Origin: Zymoseptoria tritici IPO323
Lineage: Eukaryota > Ascomycota > Dothideomycetes > Mycosphaerellales > Mycosphaerellaceae
Length of the DNA stretch: 64,000 nt
Reading direction: 5' to 3'
NCBI RefSeq assembly: GCF_000219625.1
Contig: NC_018214.1
Span: 124,001 to 188,000, forward strand
The position numbers and the translations under genes are program-made. Below, one piece after another: positions 11,844 to 22,400 of this stretch (the first letter of the stretch is position 1; every line of letters starts with the position of its first letter). The notes below the pieces were generated by a model. The model was given only the letters and a program-made list of their open reading frames with translations, had not been told where the DNA came from and ran no database searches.

Positions 11844-12992
11844 TGCTGAACGATCTCTGGCGGATTGTGGGTCGGGTTTCAAGAGCATTTGACCAAGAAG
11901 GAATGACTGCTGTATCTCACGCAGTCTGCAGACATGCGTTCACCTCCGTGATCCCGCTTGAACTGCATCACACGACTCGAAGCCCTGTGACTTGGAGTGT
12001 GCATATCGAGCAGGAGAGCAAGCCGCGTAGGTTGCTTCATCAAACATAAACCACCTCAGTGGTCCCACGCAAACTGCACTGCAAGACTCAAACCTCAGTA
12101 GCCTGAAGAATGCGGTCTGGGCAGGAGAATGAAGACGTGAGCCACGACCAAGGGCTTATGCAACTCCCTTGACCCTGCGCAAACTGCACGGGATGCGTCG
12201 AACTCAGGTGGTTCTGGGTATGCAGGCCGCGTCAGAAAGACGACATGATTCGAGGAGTATGCATGCGTCTATGCGGGAGGGAAAGCAGCGACAATTCTTT
12301 CGCTTCCCGGCTTGAACTGAACCATCCAAGCCACCCGAATACAAGCCAGGTGGTGCGGTGTAAGCGGAGCCACGGAGACTCGTGTCGTTGGTAGCAGCTC
12401 AATCCGGAGGAAGGGTGGCACGGGTGCAGTCTTTGAGCCCTACCCAGCTCCCAAGCTCGTTCAATTCGCTTAGCATGGATTCATTCTTGAAAGAGAGACG
12501 TTGCATGTCAATGTAGATAGCTTTCTCAAGAGCGATTCGGAAGGACGAAAGATGCAAAGCTTGCTTCGTCAGGTCATTGCGGCCTCAGGCATCAGCTAAA
12601 CGTGTCTTAGGTTTGGGGTTGGTCTATTAGCAGACATCAGAGAGGCATATGATACTGACATCAAGTTGTTTTACCTCGTCTCCGCAGTGATCAATCTCAA
12701 ATCTTGTTGATCTGTTGGAGCACTTGAGCAGGACAACCTGAAGCTTGAACAATCATACTAGAATGGCAAGCTCACAACCTGTTCATGTACTTCTGTGTGG
12801 CTCAATATGCTGTACGAACGATAGACTGGCTGATGAATGTATCTGCTATTAAGTTGTATGAACGGATTTCTGGGTTATGCTCATGACCTTTGACCATGCT
12901 AATGCTGCATAAACAACGGAGCAGCATTCCGTCGATTGATGATCAAAAATGAAGCGTGTTTCGGCGCAGCGCATCGAAGGCTCGACACGATA
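11844..12992. other. Gene-poor spacer with dispersed short repeats
   Basis: This is 1.15 kb without a credible gene. Its first half holds four copies of the short repeat described separately. The rest, 12,354-12,992, is AT-richer and featureless to me. Confidence 0.5.
11941..12353. repeat. Cluster of four diverged ~50-bp repeats
   Basis: Copies lie at about 11941-11992, 12051-12102, 12166-12212 and 12301-12353. They share a core close to (c)aaactgca with flanking ccacc and ggtgg-like ends, in the order CCACC, a CGCNNGAACTGCA-like core, CGAACC, GGTGG. A fifth copy is in an intron at 38,144. Each copy has short inverted ends. Divergence is high, so the exact borders are approximate. Confidence 0.5.
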
Positions 12993-14267
12993 TCATGCCG
13001 CAGCTTCCAGACCTCCTACCGCCTTCCTTTTCTTCGTCTGCAGCTCGGTACGCTCCCAGATCGTGCAGTCGGTTCTCGGTCCAAACATGCTGCTATCCAG
13101 ATTCTGTATCCAGAACGCATCATCCTTGTAGCCAACCCCTTCGGCTCTTACATCCTCAGGTAGTGGCAAGACTCTCCATACGCCAGTTCGCATCCAGCGA
13201 AGGCACACCCTGCCAGCGCGAGCACAGCCAGAGCATGCATACAAGCCCGATCTGCGGACCGACCAACGTGACACACGTTTCCCACCCCCGCTCATCCAGT
13301 AATGCGCACATGTCCCTGCCGGCGCAACCACCGGCTGAGGAGGGATCCGTTGAGTGCCATAAAATCCAGATGAAATCGTATTCATTGTTTCAACGATCGA
13401 CGCTAGAACCAGGTCCGGAAGATCATGGATCCCAGTCATTAGCGGAACGCCAGTATCGGAGAAACCGACGAGCGCTTCAAATGTGAACTTGGAGTTCAAT
13501 GCGACACCAGGTCTGTCAATAACTGTGTTACCCTTGCGCGGAGCGACGGATGCTGGCGTTGTCTCGAGCTGGAGTCTCTGTCTTTGAATCTCCTGGGGGG
13601 TAGAGTCGGCGAAGGTGCGGCCTGTACCGCCATCATCCAGTTCCGCGCCGTCTTCCGACGTTTCGCTCTCGCTGGAAGTGGGCGAACCGGTCGACGTGGA
13701 AGCGAGCCGCTTGGCACGGTCGTCGGGAGCAAAAGAAGAGGGCTTCTGCGCGGCGGCAAGTCCGGCGTGAAGCAGATTGTCTGCGGTTAGGGACGTCCGA
13801 TATCCACCGAGGCTGTGCTCTCGTTCTTGTTCGAAGGGCTGCTGTTCTTCGAGAGCCGCGTGTAACCGGGCGTTTCTTTCTTCCAATGCAATGTTTCTGG
13901 CTCTCAAGTCCGATATTATGATATCCTTTTCTCGAGAATTGAGTTGCAAGGTATGATTGCCGGCTGTATCGTGGAGTAATTCCAACTCGAGTATTTGAGC
14001 AATTTTTTCTTCTTCCTGCGTCTCATCCGATTTCGATGACGTGTCAAAGGCTTCTTCCTGCTTGTTATCATGCGCGGAGTGAAGCGTTTCGGAAGCGGAA
14101 GCTCTCGTGCTTGTGCTTGTGAAGGAAGGCGTGAGGTATCTGCCGCCAAAAGATGGAGTGGAACATTCGTTGGCTGTGAAGGACGGCGTAAGTAAATTGG
14201 TGTTTTGGTCCTCCATTGAGTCGGGTTTGAGGTGATGTTGGAAATGTATTTCGTTGTGTTGAGACAT
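12993..14267 (-). CDS. Hypothetical protein with central coiled coil and C-terminal cysteine motif
   Basis: Single-exon ORF of 424 residues, no recognised function. The N-terminus is Ser/Thr-rich with repeated LTPSF. Residues about 85-150 are charged and leucine-rich with heptad-like spacing (LEERNARLHAALEEQ), predicted as a coiled coil. An acidic and Ser-rich linker follows. The last 100 residues contain a compact Cys cluster, YACSGCARAGRVC, then LRWMRTGVWRVLPLPE. The Cys spacing is too short for a Zn2Cys6 binuclear cluster, so I do not call it a transcription factor. No signal peptide or membrane segment is seen. Codon use looks like its neighbours. Confidence 0.75.
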   Translation of the reverse strand: MSQHNEIHFQHHLKPDSMEDQNTNLLTPSFTANECSTPSFGGRYLTPSFTSTSTRASASETLHSAHDNKQEEAFDTSSKSDETQEEEKIAQILELELLHDTAGNHTLQLNSREKDIIISDLRARNIALEERNARLHAALEEQQPFEQEREHSLGGYRTSLTADNLLHAGLAAAQKPSSFAPDDRAKRLASTSTGSPTSSESETSEDGAELDDGGTGRTFADSTPQEIQRQRLQLETTPASVAPRKGNTVIDRPGVALNSKFTFEALVGFSDTGVPLMTGIHDLPDLVLASIVETMNTISSGFYGTQRIPPQPVVAPAGTCAHYWMSGGGKRVSRWSVRRSGLYACSGCARAGRVCLRWMRTGVWRVLPLPEDVRAEGVGYKDDAFWIQNLDSSMFGPRTDCTIWERTELQTKKRKAVGGLEAAA

Positions 14268-15345
14268 TAGCGGCGGAGGCGCAGGCCAGAAATTTGCAAG
14301 TCGTGTCTGGCTGATTCGATTTCTGATGATGACTTTCTGAATCGTATACGAATTTGGTGTTTGGAAGGGAATTCCCTTGTCAGACCTCGCCGGCTACCAA
14401 CTGCTCATGAAGGTGATGCAGCCCAAGTGAGAATTCAGCTCGTGTAAATTACCACAGGCACTTCAGCATCCGAAATCGAGGTTGTACAAGGAATCGTTGC
14501 GTTGTGGTTTGGTCGGACGTCGTGTGTTTGGCTGCTGGTGTATCGAAGTTGGTGTGTCGACATCTGGTGTGTCGGAGTTGGTATATCAAATCGAAGTTGG
14601 TATGTCGAAAGTGGTTTGTCGAAGTTGGTAACAAGACGATTTTATCCCAATCTCCAGAACTCGGCGGCTGGTTTTACGAATCGTTTCGTGCTCGGAAACG
14701 ACTGAGAGCCGAATCCGCCTTCATGCGAAGGGCACAGAAAGTGCGGTGGGGCACACCAGGCAGCGCAGGAAGTCGGTTTGTTGTAAAAGTCGGACCAGAT
14801 TTTCGAAGCATGAAAGCGGTGCGTGTCTCTTCCGGCCCGGTTGGAGGTAAACGTACTTGCTTACTGCTTTGGAAGTTGCGTCTGAGCCTGTGTGTCCTCG
14901 TGGGAGCTCGAGCACAAGTTTTCTGCCTTGAAGTGCAGATTGAGTGGCCGGGTTCATGTGAACAACACAGTAACTTCTATATCAGACCTCCGGTATGAAG
15001 CTGCAGTGGAACCGGTTGATAGTTTGTGTTGGTCGTTCGGCCAAAGTCTGAATCGTCCAGTACGGAGCGCGTCTTGCAGTCGCAGTTGGAATGTGCGTGA
15101 ATGTTTTCGGAGTTCGAGGTCTGAAATGCTCGGTCGGCGTAAACATTTGCTTCTGGCAAGCAATTCGCACCCTTCACGGCACGTATTTCGAATCGTCGTT
15201 CTCCTGGCCCAACGAGCGTGAGTGAACTTCTTCCGCCGAACGACTGCATCACGCCTTGCTCCGTCACCCACGACGATCAGTCAAAGTTCCACTTCGCAAC
15301 CGCTCACAGCTGTGCGGACAGCCAAAGTGCTCAACCCCTTGAACC
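14268..15345. other. Intergenic region upstream of the coiled-coil gene, containing a tandem repeat
   Basis: This is 1.08 kb of promoter side of the minus-strand coiled-coil gene and 3' flank of hsk3. It includes the 14-bp repeat at 14,536. Overlapping short ORFs on both strands are not supported by any family feature. Confidence 0.5.
14536..14629. repeat. Degenerate 14-bp tandem repeat (GGTRTGTCGAAGTT)
   Basis: About six head-to-tail units close to GGTRTGTCGAAGTT, some with one to five extra bases, lie 270-360 bp upstream of the coiled-coil gene start. A minisatellite or a clustered protein-binding site would both fit. Confidence 0.7.
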
Positions 15346-15754
15346 TCACTGCCCACCACTCCCCGCCTGCTGCTGTCCACCAGCACCACCACTGCCCCCA
15401 CTAACAGTCTCCTCCCCCAACACCTTACTCGCCGCCATAAACCTATTCCTTCGTCAGCACTCTATCTATCACCCCTCTTCCCCTCTACTACTCCTACTCC
15501 AAGGATAGAAAAACTTACATCCCCCCAGCATACCCCCCCAGACCACGCATACTCTCCGCCTGCACGGCCGTCATCCTCAACAAATTCTCCAAATCCGACA
15601 TATTCGCCGTCAACTGCGCGAGTTGGGCGTGTAAATGTGAGAGTTGCCGGGATTTGGAAGCGGAAGTGGGGACCGTGGAGAGTCGCGCGGAGGATGTCGA
15701 ATTCGTATGCGTGTGGCCTCCAGGGGTGCGGGTGGGGTTGTTGGTGGTGGACAT
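15346..15754 (-). CDS. hsk3: DASH complex subunit Hsk3
   Basis: Small subunit of the DASH/Dam1 ring that couples kinetochores to spindle microtubules. Exons 15754..15519 and 15442..15346 give 110 residues. Splicing joins GGYAGG to MFMAASKVLG, reconstituting the conserved Hsk3 core: SRQLSHLHAQLAQLTANMSD, ENLLRMTAVQAESMRGLGG, then FMAASKVL. I chose the start at 15754 (MSTTNNPTRT). The ORF could extend to 15946 through a His/Gln-rich stretch with no homology that I recognise and that probably lies in the leader. The C-terminus is a Gly/Gln-rich tail. It is divergent from the small membrane-protein gene 222 bp away, so the two likely share a promoter. Confidence 0.9.
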
Positions 15755-15976
15755 TCTCGACCGATTCCTGTGGGTTGATGCCGATGTCGACGATGTTGGA
15801 TGTTGTTGTTGTTGTTGGTGGTGATGTTGGTGTGTATGTATGTGTGGACGTGAAGATCCTCGCGTCCGCGTCAACTTCGGCTCTTCTTTCCTCTTTGCCA
15901 AGCCTTTGCTATCGACATCTCTTCGACAACAACATCCACCCTCCATCCAACCTCATCTCCACAGAGCGCACCCATC

Positions 15977-16383
15977 ATGGCGGAACCACTAATCCAAAGC
16001 CTCCGCTCCGTATCTCTCAAAATCAGCACCCTCCCACCCCTCGCCAAAACCGCCATCGTAGGCTCCCTCGCCGCAACAGGAGCCCTCACCGGAGCGATGT
16101 GGAAGATGAGCGATGATTTCAAAGAGGTTCGACCACACCTCATCGCCGTCAGAGTGTGGACGTGTAGACTAAATCAGTATGGCTGAAATAGGAAAAACAA
16201 GCCATCATCCAATCCACTCCCGCGGAGAGAATTTCCCAACTACAATTTTCTCGGGAGAAGATGGTGAAGCAACGGGAGGAATTGAGACTGAAAGTCGAAG
16301 GTCTACTGGGATCAAAGGGGCAAGACGGAATGCCTGTTCCTGCGTCTCCGGGAGGTCCGACGAGAGCGAGTGGAAATCGCTGA
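15977..16383 (+). CDS. Small single-span membrane protein, function unknown
   Basis: Exons 15977..16126 and 16192..16383 give 113 residues. The first exon carries one hydrophobic segment (AKTAIVGSLAATGALTGAMW, about residues 23-42). The second is charged and helical (ERISQLQFSREKMVKQREEL) and probably coiled. The N-terminus is Ser/Leu/Lys-rich and could act as a mitochondrial targeting signal, which is inference. The intron has an unusual donor (GTTCGA), a plausible branch point ACTAAAT and a TAG acceptor; splicing is needed to keep the charged frame open. I do not recognise the family. Confidence 0.7.
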
Positions 16384-17476
16384 AGGGTTGAGGAATGATG
16401 ACACGCTGCCACTCCACTTTGAACGGTTTACCCGCGAAACCACTCAATCATGGCCGCCCAACTATCCGGAACGTGAAATAATGAGCGCCCTGCCCGCCAT
16501 GCTATGGCCATGATCGCGGAGACCAGCGCGGAGACCCCCATCGAACTGCGCGAAACCTCCCCTAACACGGCGTCCACCTCATCGTCCCATCTCCCATCCC
16601 ATCGGCATAGTCGCGCCCAGCAGAACTGCGGCAGGAAAAAAAAACCCCCGGTAGCAGCAAAAAGCGCGCCTCATTCTCCTGCTAGCGATCCACCGTCCAT
16701 GCCAACCGTCACCGCGCGGTGCAGCTATCCGAGGTCCTTCCGCGCAGGAGAGAGAGAGCAGGTCCGTCGATTGATTTCCGCAGCAGTGCGCTTGGGACAG
16801 CTGAGGTCAGGCAGAAGGGGTGGATACTACGAGCTGCCACGCTGGGACGGGAAGCAGAGAGCGTTTGCAGCCAAGTAGCCAAGGCGGACGGGCGAGAGAT
16901 GGAGTAAGGACGTCAGCTGCAGTGGGAGGTGAGATGCGCAGTCGCGACTGCATTGGGTATACAGTGGCAGGTGCAGTGGCAGTGAAGGCAGAGAGAGCGA
17001 AGAGTTTGTCGTACGGCATAGAGTCGCGCATTCTTTACATGCAGCAGCGAGGTCAAGAGAGCATTTCTGTGGCTGAAGATGAAGTCAAAAAGAGATCATA
17101 TCCATTGTTTTCTGTCTGCAGTATCTCAAAGCAGCGAAGCTCTAAACCTGCCGTCAACATCTCCCATCCCATCTTGATTCCGCACGTCAAAAAAAGCCCA
17201 GGATATCTCATGCTCACATACAGCCATTTCCATATTCTCGTCGCGTCAGTCCCTCCCCTTAGGAACGTCCCTGCCTTCATTTCGTCTGGTGTATCTGCTT
17301 CTTCTTCCTCATGCCATTCATTCACAAGCTCAACGATCACCCGAATGTGGGCTCACGTTCGCACTCCCATTACCGTGTCCATGTCCATGCGGGTGTGGGT
17401 GTCCCTGCATCGGGCCGTGACCGCCATGTCCCTCAATTACAACCCCAGAGTCGCGATGATGCTGCTGCGGAGGCTC
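16384..17476. other. Convergent intergenic region downstream of mcm1
   Basis: This is 1.1 kb between the converging small membrane-protein gene and mcm1. It contains an A8/C5 homopolymer step near 16,637. Long ORFs entering from 16,820 are antisense to the mcm1 glutamine-rich exon and are not credible genes. Confidence 0.5.
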
Positions 17477-18268
17477 CTAACCCCGGTTGTGCATCTGCTG
17501 CTGCGGTGGCATGGGGTATGCTCCCTGCTGCGCCGCCTGTTGCTGTTGTTGAAGGTAGGCCTGGTATTGCAGGGCTTGTTGTTGGTCGGCGGTCATGTAC
17601 GGCTGCTGCTGTTGTTGCTGATTGCGTGGCATGTTTTGCGGCGGCATGGCTTGTGGCATTGGTGGAGGCGCGGCGTGCTGCTCTTCGGGAGACTCGACTG
17701 CGGATTCGCCGTCGACGCCGTTGGCCTCGGCGGGTTCGGGAGCATTGAGGCAGGCCTGGGAAGGATGTCAGAATCGTGTGCATGACGTGAAGTGAGACAA
17801 GGGTATCACCAACCTGAATGAGGTTCTTGCCTTCAGGCTTGGTGACGAGTGGCTGGAGTTTGGGCGTGGTGAAGGTATAGACGAGACCGGTTTCGGAGAC
17901 GACGAGGAGGAGGACTTGAGTGCCGGTGAGGACGGAGAGCTCGTATGCCTGTGAATGCATTGTCAGTCAATCATGTGCAACATTACGCGCCATTCACGAC
18001 GCGTTGTGTATTGCATGTCCCGACGAACCTTCTTCATGATGCCAGCCTTGCGCTTGGAGAATGTGATGTGACGACGCGACTTGTCCTGGATGAACTTGAT
18101 CTCAATCTTGCGACGCTCACGGCCCGGCTTGTCATCATCATCATCGTCGTCGTCGGCGGCCGCGGTGGATGTGCGTTGACGCTTGACGCCGCGCGACTCG
18201 TTGTTGCCGTTCTCGAGGTCGTCCTCGTGGTCGTTGGCCGGATCCTGGTTGACGATCTCGGCGGACAT
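17477..18268 (-). CDS. mcm1: MADS-box transcription factor Mcm1 (SRF type)
   Basis: Nuclear DNA-binding regulator that dimerises on CArG-like sites and works with mating-type and other cofactors. Exons 18268..18029, 17948..17814 and 17755..17477 encode 217 residues. The MADS box spans the first intron: RRKIEIKFIQDKSRRHITFS, KRKAGIMKK, then AYELSVLTGTQVLLLVVSE. The SAM extension (KLQPLVTKPEGKNLIQACLN) spans the second. An acidic run (about eight Asp) precedes the box, and the C-terminus is Gln/Pro-rich, typical of an activation domain. The first donor is GTTCGT, weak by consensus but required to join the MADS box. Family assignment is firm. Confidence 0.96.
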
Positions 18269-19417
18269 GTCGGCGGTGAGAGGGCGGGCAGGTCGTCGAC
18301 GAGGATGTGTGGTTGGTGGTTGTGGAGGTTGATGCAGCTACGCTCCTTTGGGCGGTGGAGAGGGATGGATTGGGGAAATGCTAGAAAAGGAAAGAAGGGA
18401 CAACCGCTTGACTCGGAGGAGAAAGACCGCCAAGGCTCGGTTAGATGGTCCAATCAAGATGAGGCAGGTGGATTGTGGGGTCGGAGCTGGAGGCGGTTGC
18501 GAATTCGAGTGGGTGCGTGCGTCTTGGTGATGACGGGAGCGTCTGCGAAGATGTGGTGGTGAAGTCGACGTCGTCGGTGGATATGACAAAGACTCCTCAA
18601 AGGAGTGAGGCGCAGCAAGAACGGGAATCCCGGCGTGAGATTCGCAGGAATGTGGAGTGAGGCAGGTGTGGTGTGCGGCGTTGTGCAGCAAGAAGAGCGC
18701 AGACCGCAGCAGCAGCAGGCGCAAACGGCTCGTTCGGGCGAAGTGCGACGGGGCGTAAGGGAATGCGGAGAAGGAGATCTCTCAAGTGGAAAGCCCTCAA
18801 AGTGTGTCAGATGTCGGAGGGGGATATCGACGTCTTGAGGCCAGACGAGGCAATGGGCTAACTGCGTTGGTGGAGAGTTGGAGGAGGGTGAGAGAAAGGA
18901 GTTTAGGGCGGCAAGCCTCGTCTTTTTAAAAGAGGACAACGATCACCCCCACTCTAGCTCGGCCTTGGCACGGAGTGAGGTCCGCTCGGGGATATGTGCG
19001 AGCTCGTCCCGAAGTGGTCGTTTGCGCTGAAGCTGATACACTTCTTCCCGAACGTGTGCTACGATGCAGTAGAGCGAGCCGCGGGTCCGGATATTCGAAG
19101 CACACATCACAACAAGCCTACAATCACGACCTCACTCGTCCGGTCCGTCTATCCGTCTCCGGAACTACATGCTGCTTATCTGTCTGCTCCTTGCCATGCT
19201 TCCATAGGCTCCTGGTTTGAGAACAGAGATGCTCGTGCTCCGCGGCCTTGTGCTAAACGTTTCCACCTCCGTAGGCCCAGAGAAAGGCGGAATCGTAACG
19301 CCATGCTGAATGATGCTCAATGCAATACCCAACCCCATCCCTCATGCATGCCATACCATGCCATACCCAAAACGCCGCTTAATGCCTCCCTTCCCGATTC
19401 CCGTCTCTGACCATCCA
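18269..19417. promoter_or_regulatory. Promoter side of mcm1 and 3' flank of sen1
   Basis: This is a 1.15-kb gene-free stretch. A TATA-like TTTTTAAAAG lies near 18,924, about 650 bp upstream of the mcm1 ATG. Overlapping short ORFs on both strands are low-complexity Arg/His/Ser frames without family features. Confidence 0.5.
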
Positions 19418-22400
19418 TCAACGCCCACCACCCGTCGGCCTCGGCTTCTTCGGAATAAACGGACTCGCCGCAGCCGGCCTCTTCAAGACCTTCTTCACCA
19501 CCGTCGGCGGCGGCGGCGGCGCATTCGCATTCGGCGTCAGATCCCTCGACTTCTCCTTCTCCGATGCCATCCCACCGAGCTCATCAGCGGGAGTAGCGGA
19601 CTTCGAGCCCGTGGTCGCGGTGGAGGTGCCCCGTGGAGGGTTGACCAAAGGCGTGCCAGCTCGTGAACCAGAAGCAGAAGCGTTCGCCGACATCGTAGCT
19701 GACTTCGAGACCGCGCGACTAGGCGCAGCTGATGATGCACCACCAGAAGTGGTAGCCGGGAAGAAGTCGTCGGTGTCGACGAAACCATCGTCCAGACCCG
19801 CGTCGGCCATTTCGACGTCTTCGCCTGCTTGGCCTGATTTGCTGGTCTTGTCCGCAGCCTTGGTCGCAGCAACGCGGTCCTGGTACCGGTAGCGCACGCC
19901 TTCCATGCGATCTTCCTCCATCCCATTATCATCAACATCACCCGCGCCATTTGCAGCAGCGCCGTTGTTCTTCACAGCAGCTCCGTTCTTCGCAGGCACG
20001 GGCGTCTTGCCCATCGTCTCATCATGATCGACCTCGCCAAGCACCTTCCCACCCTCCACCACCCTCGCGGGAAACTTCCCCGACCCCATCCTCAACATCC
20101 CCATCAAATCCCCCTTAACCATCGCCCCCTTCCTCTCCACATCCTCAATCAACAACCTCCAATACTGCCCTCTCGACAGACTCTCCGAATTCCCCAACAC
20201 CCACAAACTACACTTCGCCCTCGTCAACCCCACATTCATGCGTCGAATATCCTGCAAGAACCCCACGCCACCTTTATCACTCGCCCTCACACAGCTGAAA
20301 ATGATGATTTCAGCTTCACGACCCTGAAAGGCGTCCGTGGTGTTGAATTCGACTTTTTCGAGAATCTCCAAGCCGAATGCGGTGCTGAATTTCTTGCGAA
20401 GCAGTTCGAGTTGGGACTTGTAAGGGGTGATGATGCCGATGCGGTTGGAGAAGTCGTAGGTACTGCCGAAGTCAGTGGTCAGGCGAGAGTACAGCGCCAT
20501 GGCGACTTCGACTTCGGCGTGGTTGACAAGGGAGAAACCTTTGGGCGCGGCGGAGTGCTGGCCTTTGACGTCGTAGAAGCGGTATGGTGCCAGCAAATTG
20601 GAAGCGTGCCAGGATTTCTTGCGGAGAGCGGCCATGTTGCTGCCGTCTTTGAGTTTGTGGTCGTAGAAGGTGGCGGAGGGGAATGCGGAGATGTCTGGGT
20701 GCATGCGGTATTGCGTGTCGAGCAGGTGGACTTCATTCGGGAAGTTGTTTTGCATGCGGACGAAGAGGGATTGTTCGTACTGGAAGCGGGCGGCTTCCTT
20801 GGAGAAGACAGTCGGAGGCAACTGCTTGGGATCACCGACCATGATGCACTTGACACAGCCGTACTTCAGTGGGATGAGCGACGACATTTCCACACACTGT
20901 GCTGCTTCATCGATGATGACCGTCTCGAACTCGATGTTGAGCGATTGGAACATGTCGTGACCAGAGCCGGACAGCGTTGCGCAGATGACATGCGCTTCGT
21001 CGAGAACAGCCTGCTGGGCCCTCTTGCGGTTGAGCTCCTGCTCGCGTCCGGCGGCAAGTTCTCGATCCTTGGTCTGATCGATGCGAGACCCGAGCTCGGC
21101 CTTGCGTCGTCGGACATGCCCAATGTTGTCGTCGAGCTTCTTCCGCTCGGACTCCTCCATCTTCTCGTTGGCGTTGCGCTGGGTGTACATCTCCTGCAAT
21201 TGATGAGAGACCTGCTGGTGCTCCTTGAACAGCTCTGCAGTAGCCTTGCGCTTCTGCTCGTCCATCTGATTGCCACCAAGCTTCTTCTGCACCAGTTCCT
21301 CCATGGTGACGTCTCCGACCATCGCGTTGATACGTTCACTGCGACCGATACGCACGACGTTGATATCATGACTGCGTCCGTCCTTCGTTTTGACACCTTC
21401 CTTCAGACGCATGACAATCTCATCGACGGCTGCGTTACTCGGAGCACAGACGAGAAGCTTCTTCACCGCTCCATCAGCATTGGCATTCCCGTTTGGCATG
21501 GAGATCCTCGTCGCGCCTTTGTAAGCACTGCTCAAAGTATGCGTCAGCAGTCCGCCCACAATCGCCACGATCGTTTTTGTCTTTCCAGATCCCGGAGGAC
21601 CCTGAATGAGCGAAAAGCCTTCATTTTCCAACGCAGCATTGATAGCTTCAGACTGCGCGCGATTGACGTCGTACACGTCCTGAAAGTTGGAGATCTGCTT
21701 CTCGCTGTACTCGATGCGCTGGGACGGTCTCGCGCGGACGATCTGATTGCACAGATCGTAGTACTGCAGCGCTTTGAGCGCACCGTACTCGCGCTCGAGA
21801 GGAGTGATGGACTGGACTTTGACGCCGTGAATGATGGTCTGTGGCGTGATCTGCGAGGCTAGAGATGAGCCGGGCGTGAATTGGTAGACGACTTGAAGCT
21901 GGCCCTTTTCCCGCTTGATGCGGTAGACTCGTGCGAGACAGTTGGGTGTTGTGGAGTCGCCGGCAGGACGGGGCGATTTCGAGAACAGGATGATGTCGCC
22001 TTCCATGATCTGCAAGTCGCGGTTCTCCTTCTGTCCGAGGACGCTGTTGATTTCGACGAATTGATCCACGTTGTTGCGATTTCCCACCTTGATCTCGTAC
22101 GGCTTGGAATTGTCCTGAAGTCGTGACTGAACCAGACCCTGCCATGCTTCTAGCAAGAGGAGCGGCTCGAATGTTTGCTGGTAGGTGACCGGGTCGGAGA
22201 ACGAGTCCGACACCTGCGAGAACTCGTGTGGGTTGCTTCCAGGTGGGTAGTCTCCTTGATGGAAGTAATCCCATCCAAGAATCATACGATGAAGAGATCC
22301 AAGATCTGGAGCCAGACGCGCTCGCATATCTCGCAGAGAGCGTGCTGTCCGCTTGATCTTCGTCGGGCCTTTCTTTGCCTCAGCCTTCAGCCCAATCGCA

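Noticed and set aside
16820..17785. A 321-codon plus-strand ORF
   Set aside because: It is antisense to the glutamine-rich last exon of mcm1 and its 3' flank. Leu/Arg-rich composition is the expected shadow of CAG-type codons.
18454..18939. A 161-codon minus-strand ORF upstream of mcm1
   Set aside because: The composition is Arg/His/Ser-rich, with overlapping ORFs on both strands and no domain. It probably belongs to the mcm1 leader or promoter.
20024..21862. A 612-codon plus-strand ORF
   Set aside because: It lies exactly antisense to the sen1 helicase core, whose motifs are intact on the minus strand. Its protein is low-complexity and unlike any family.
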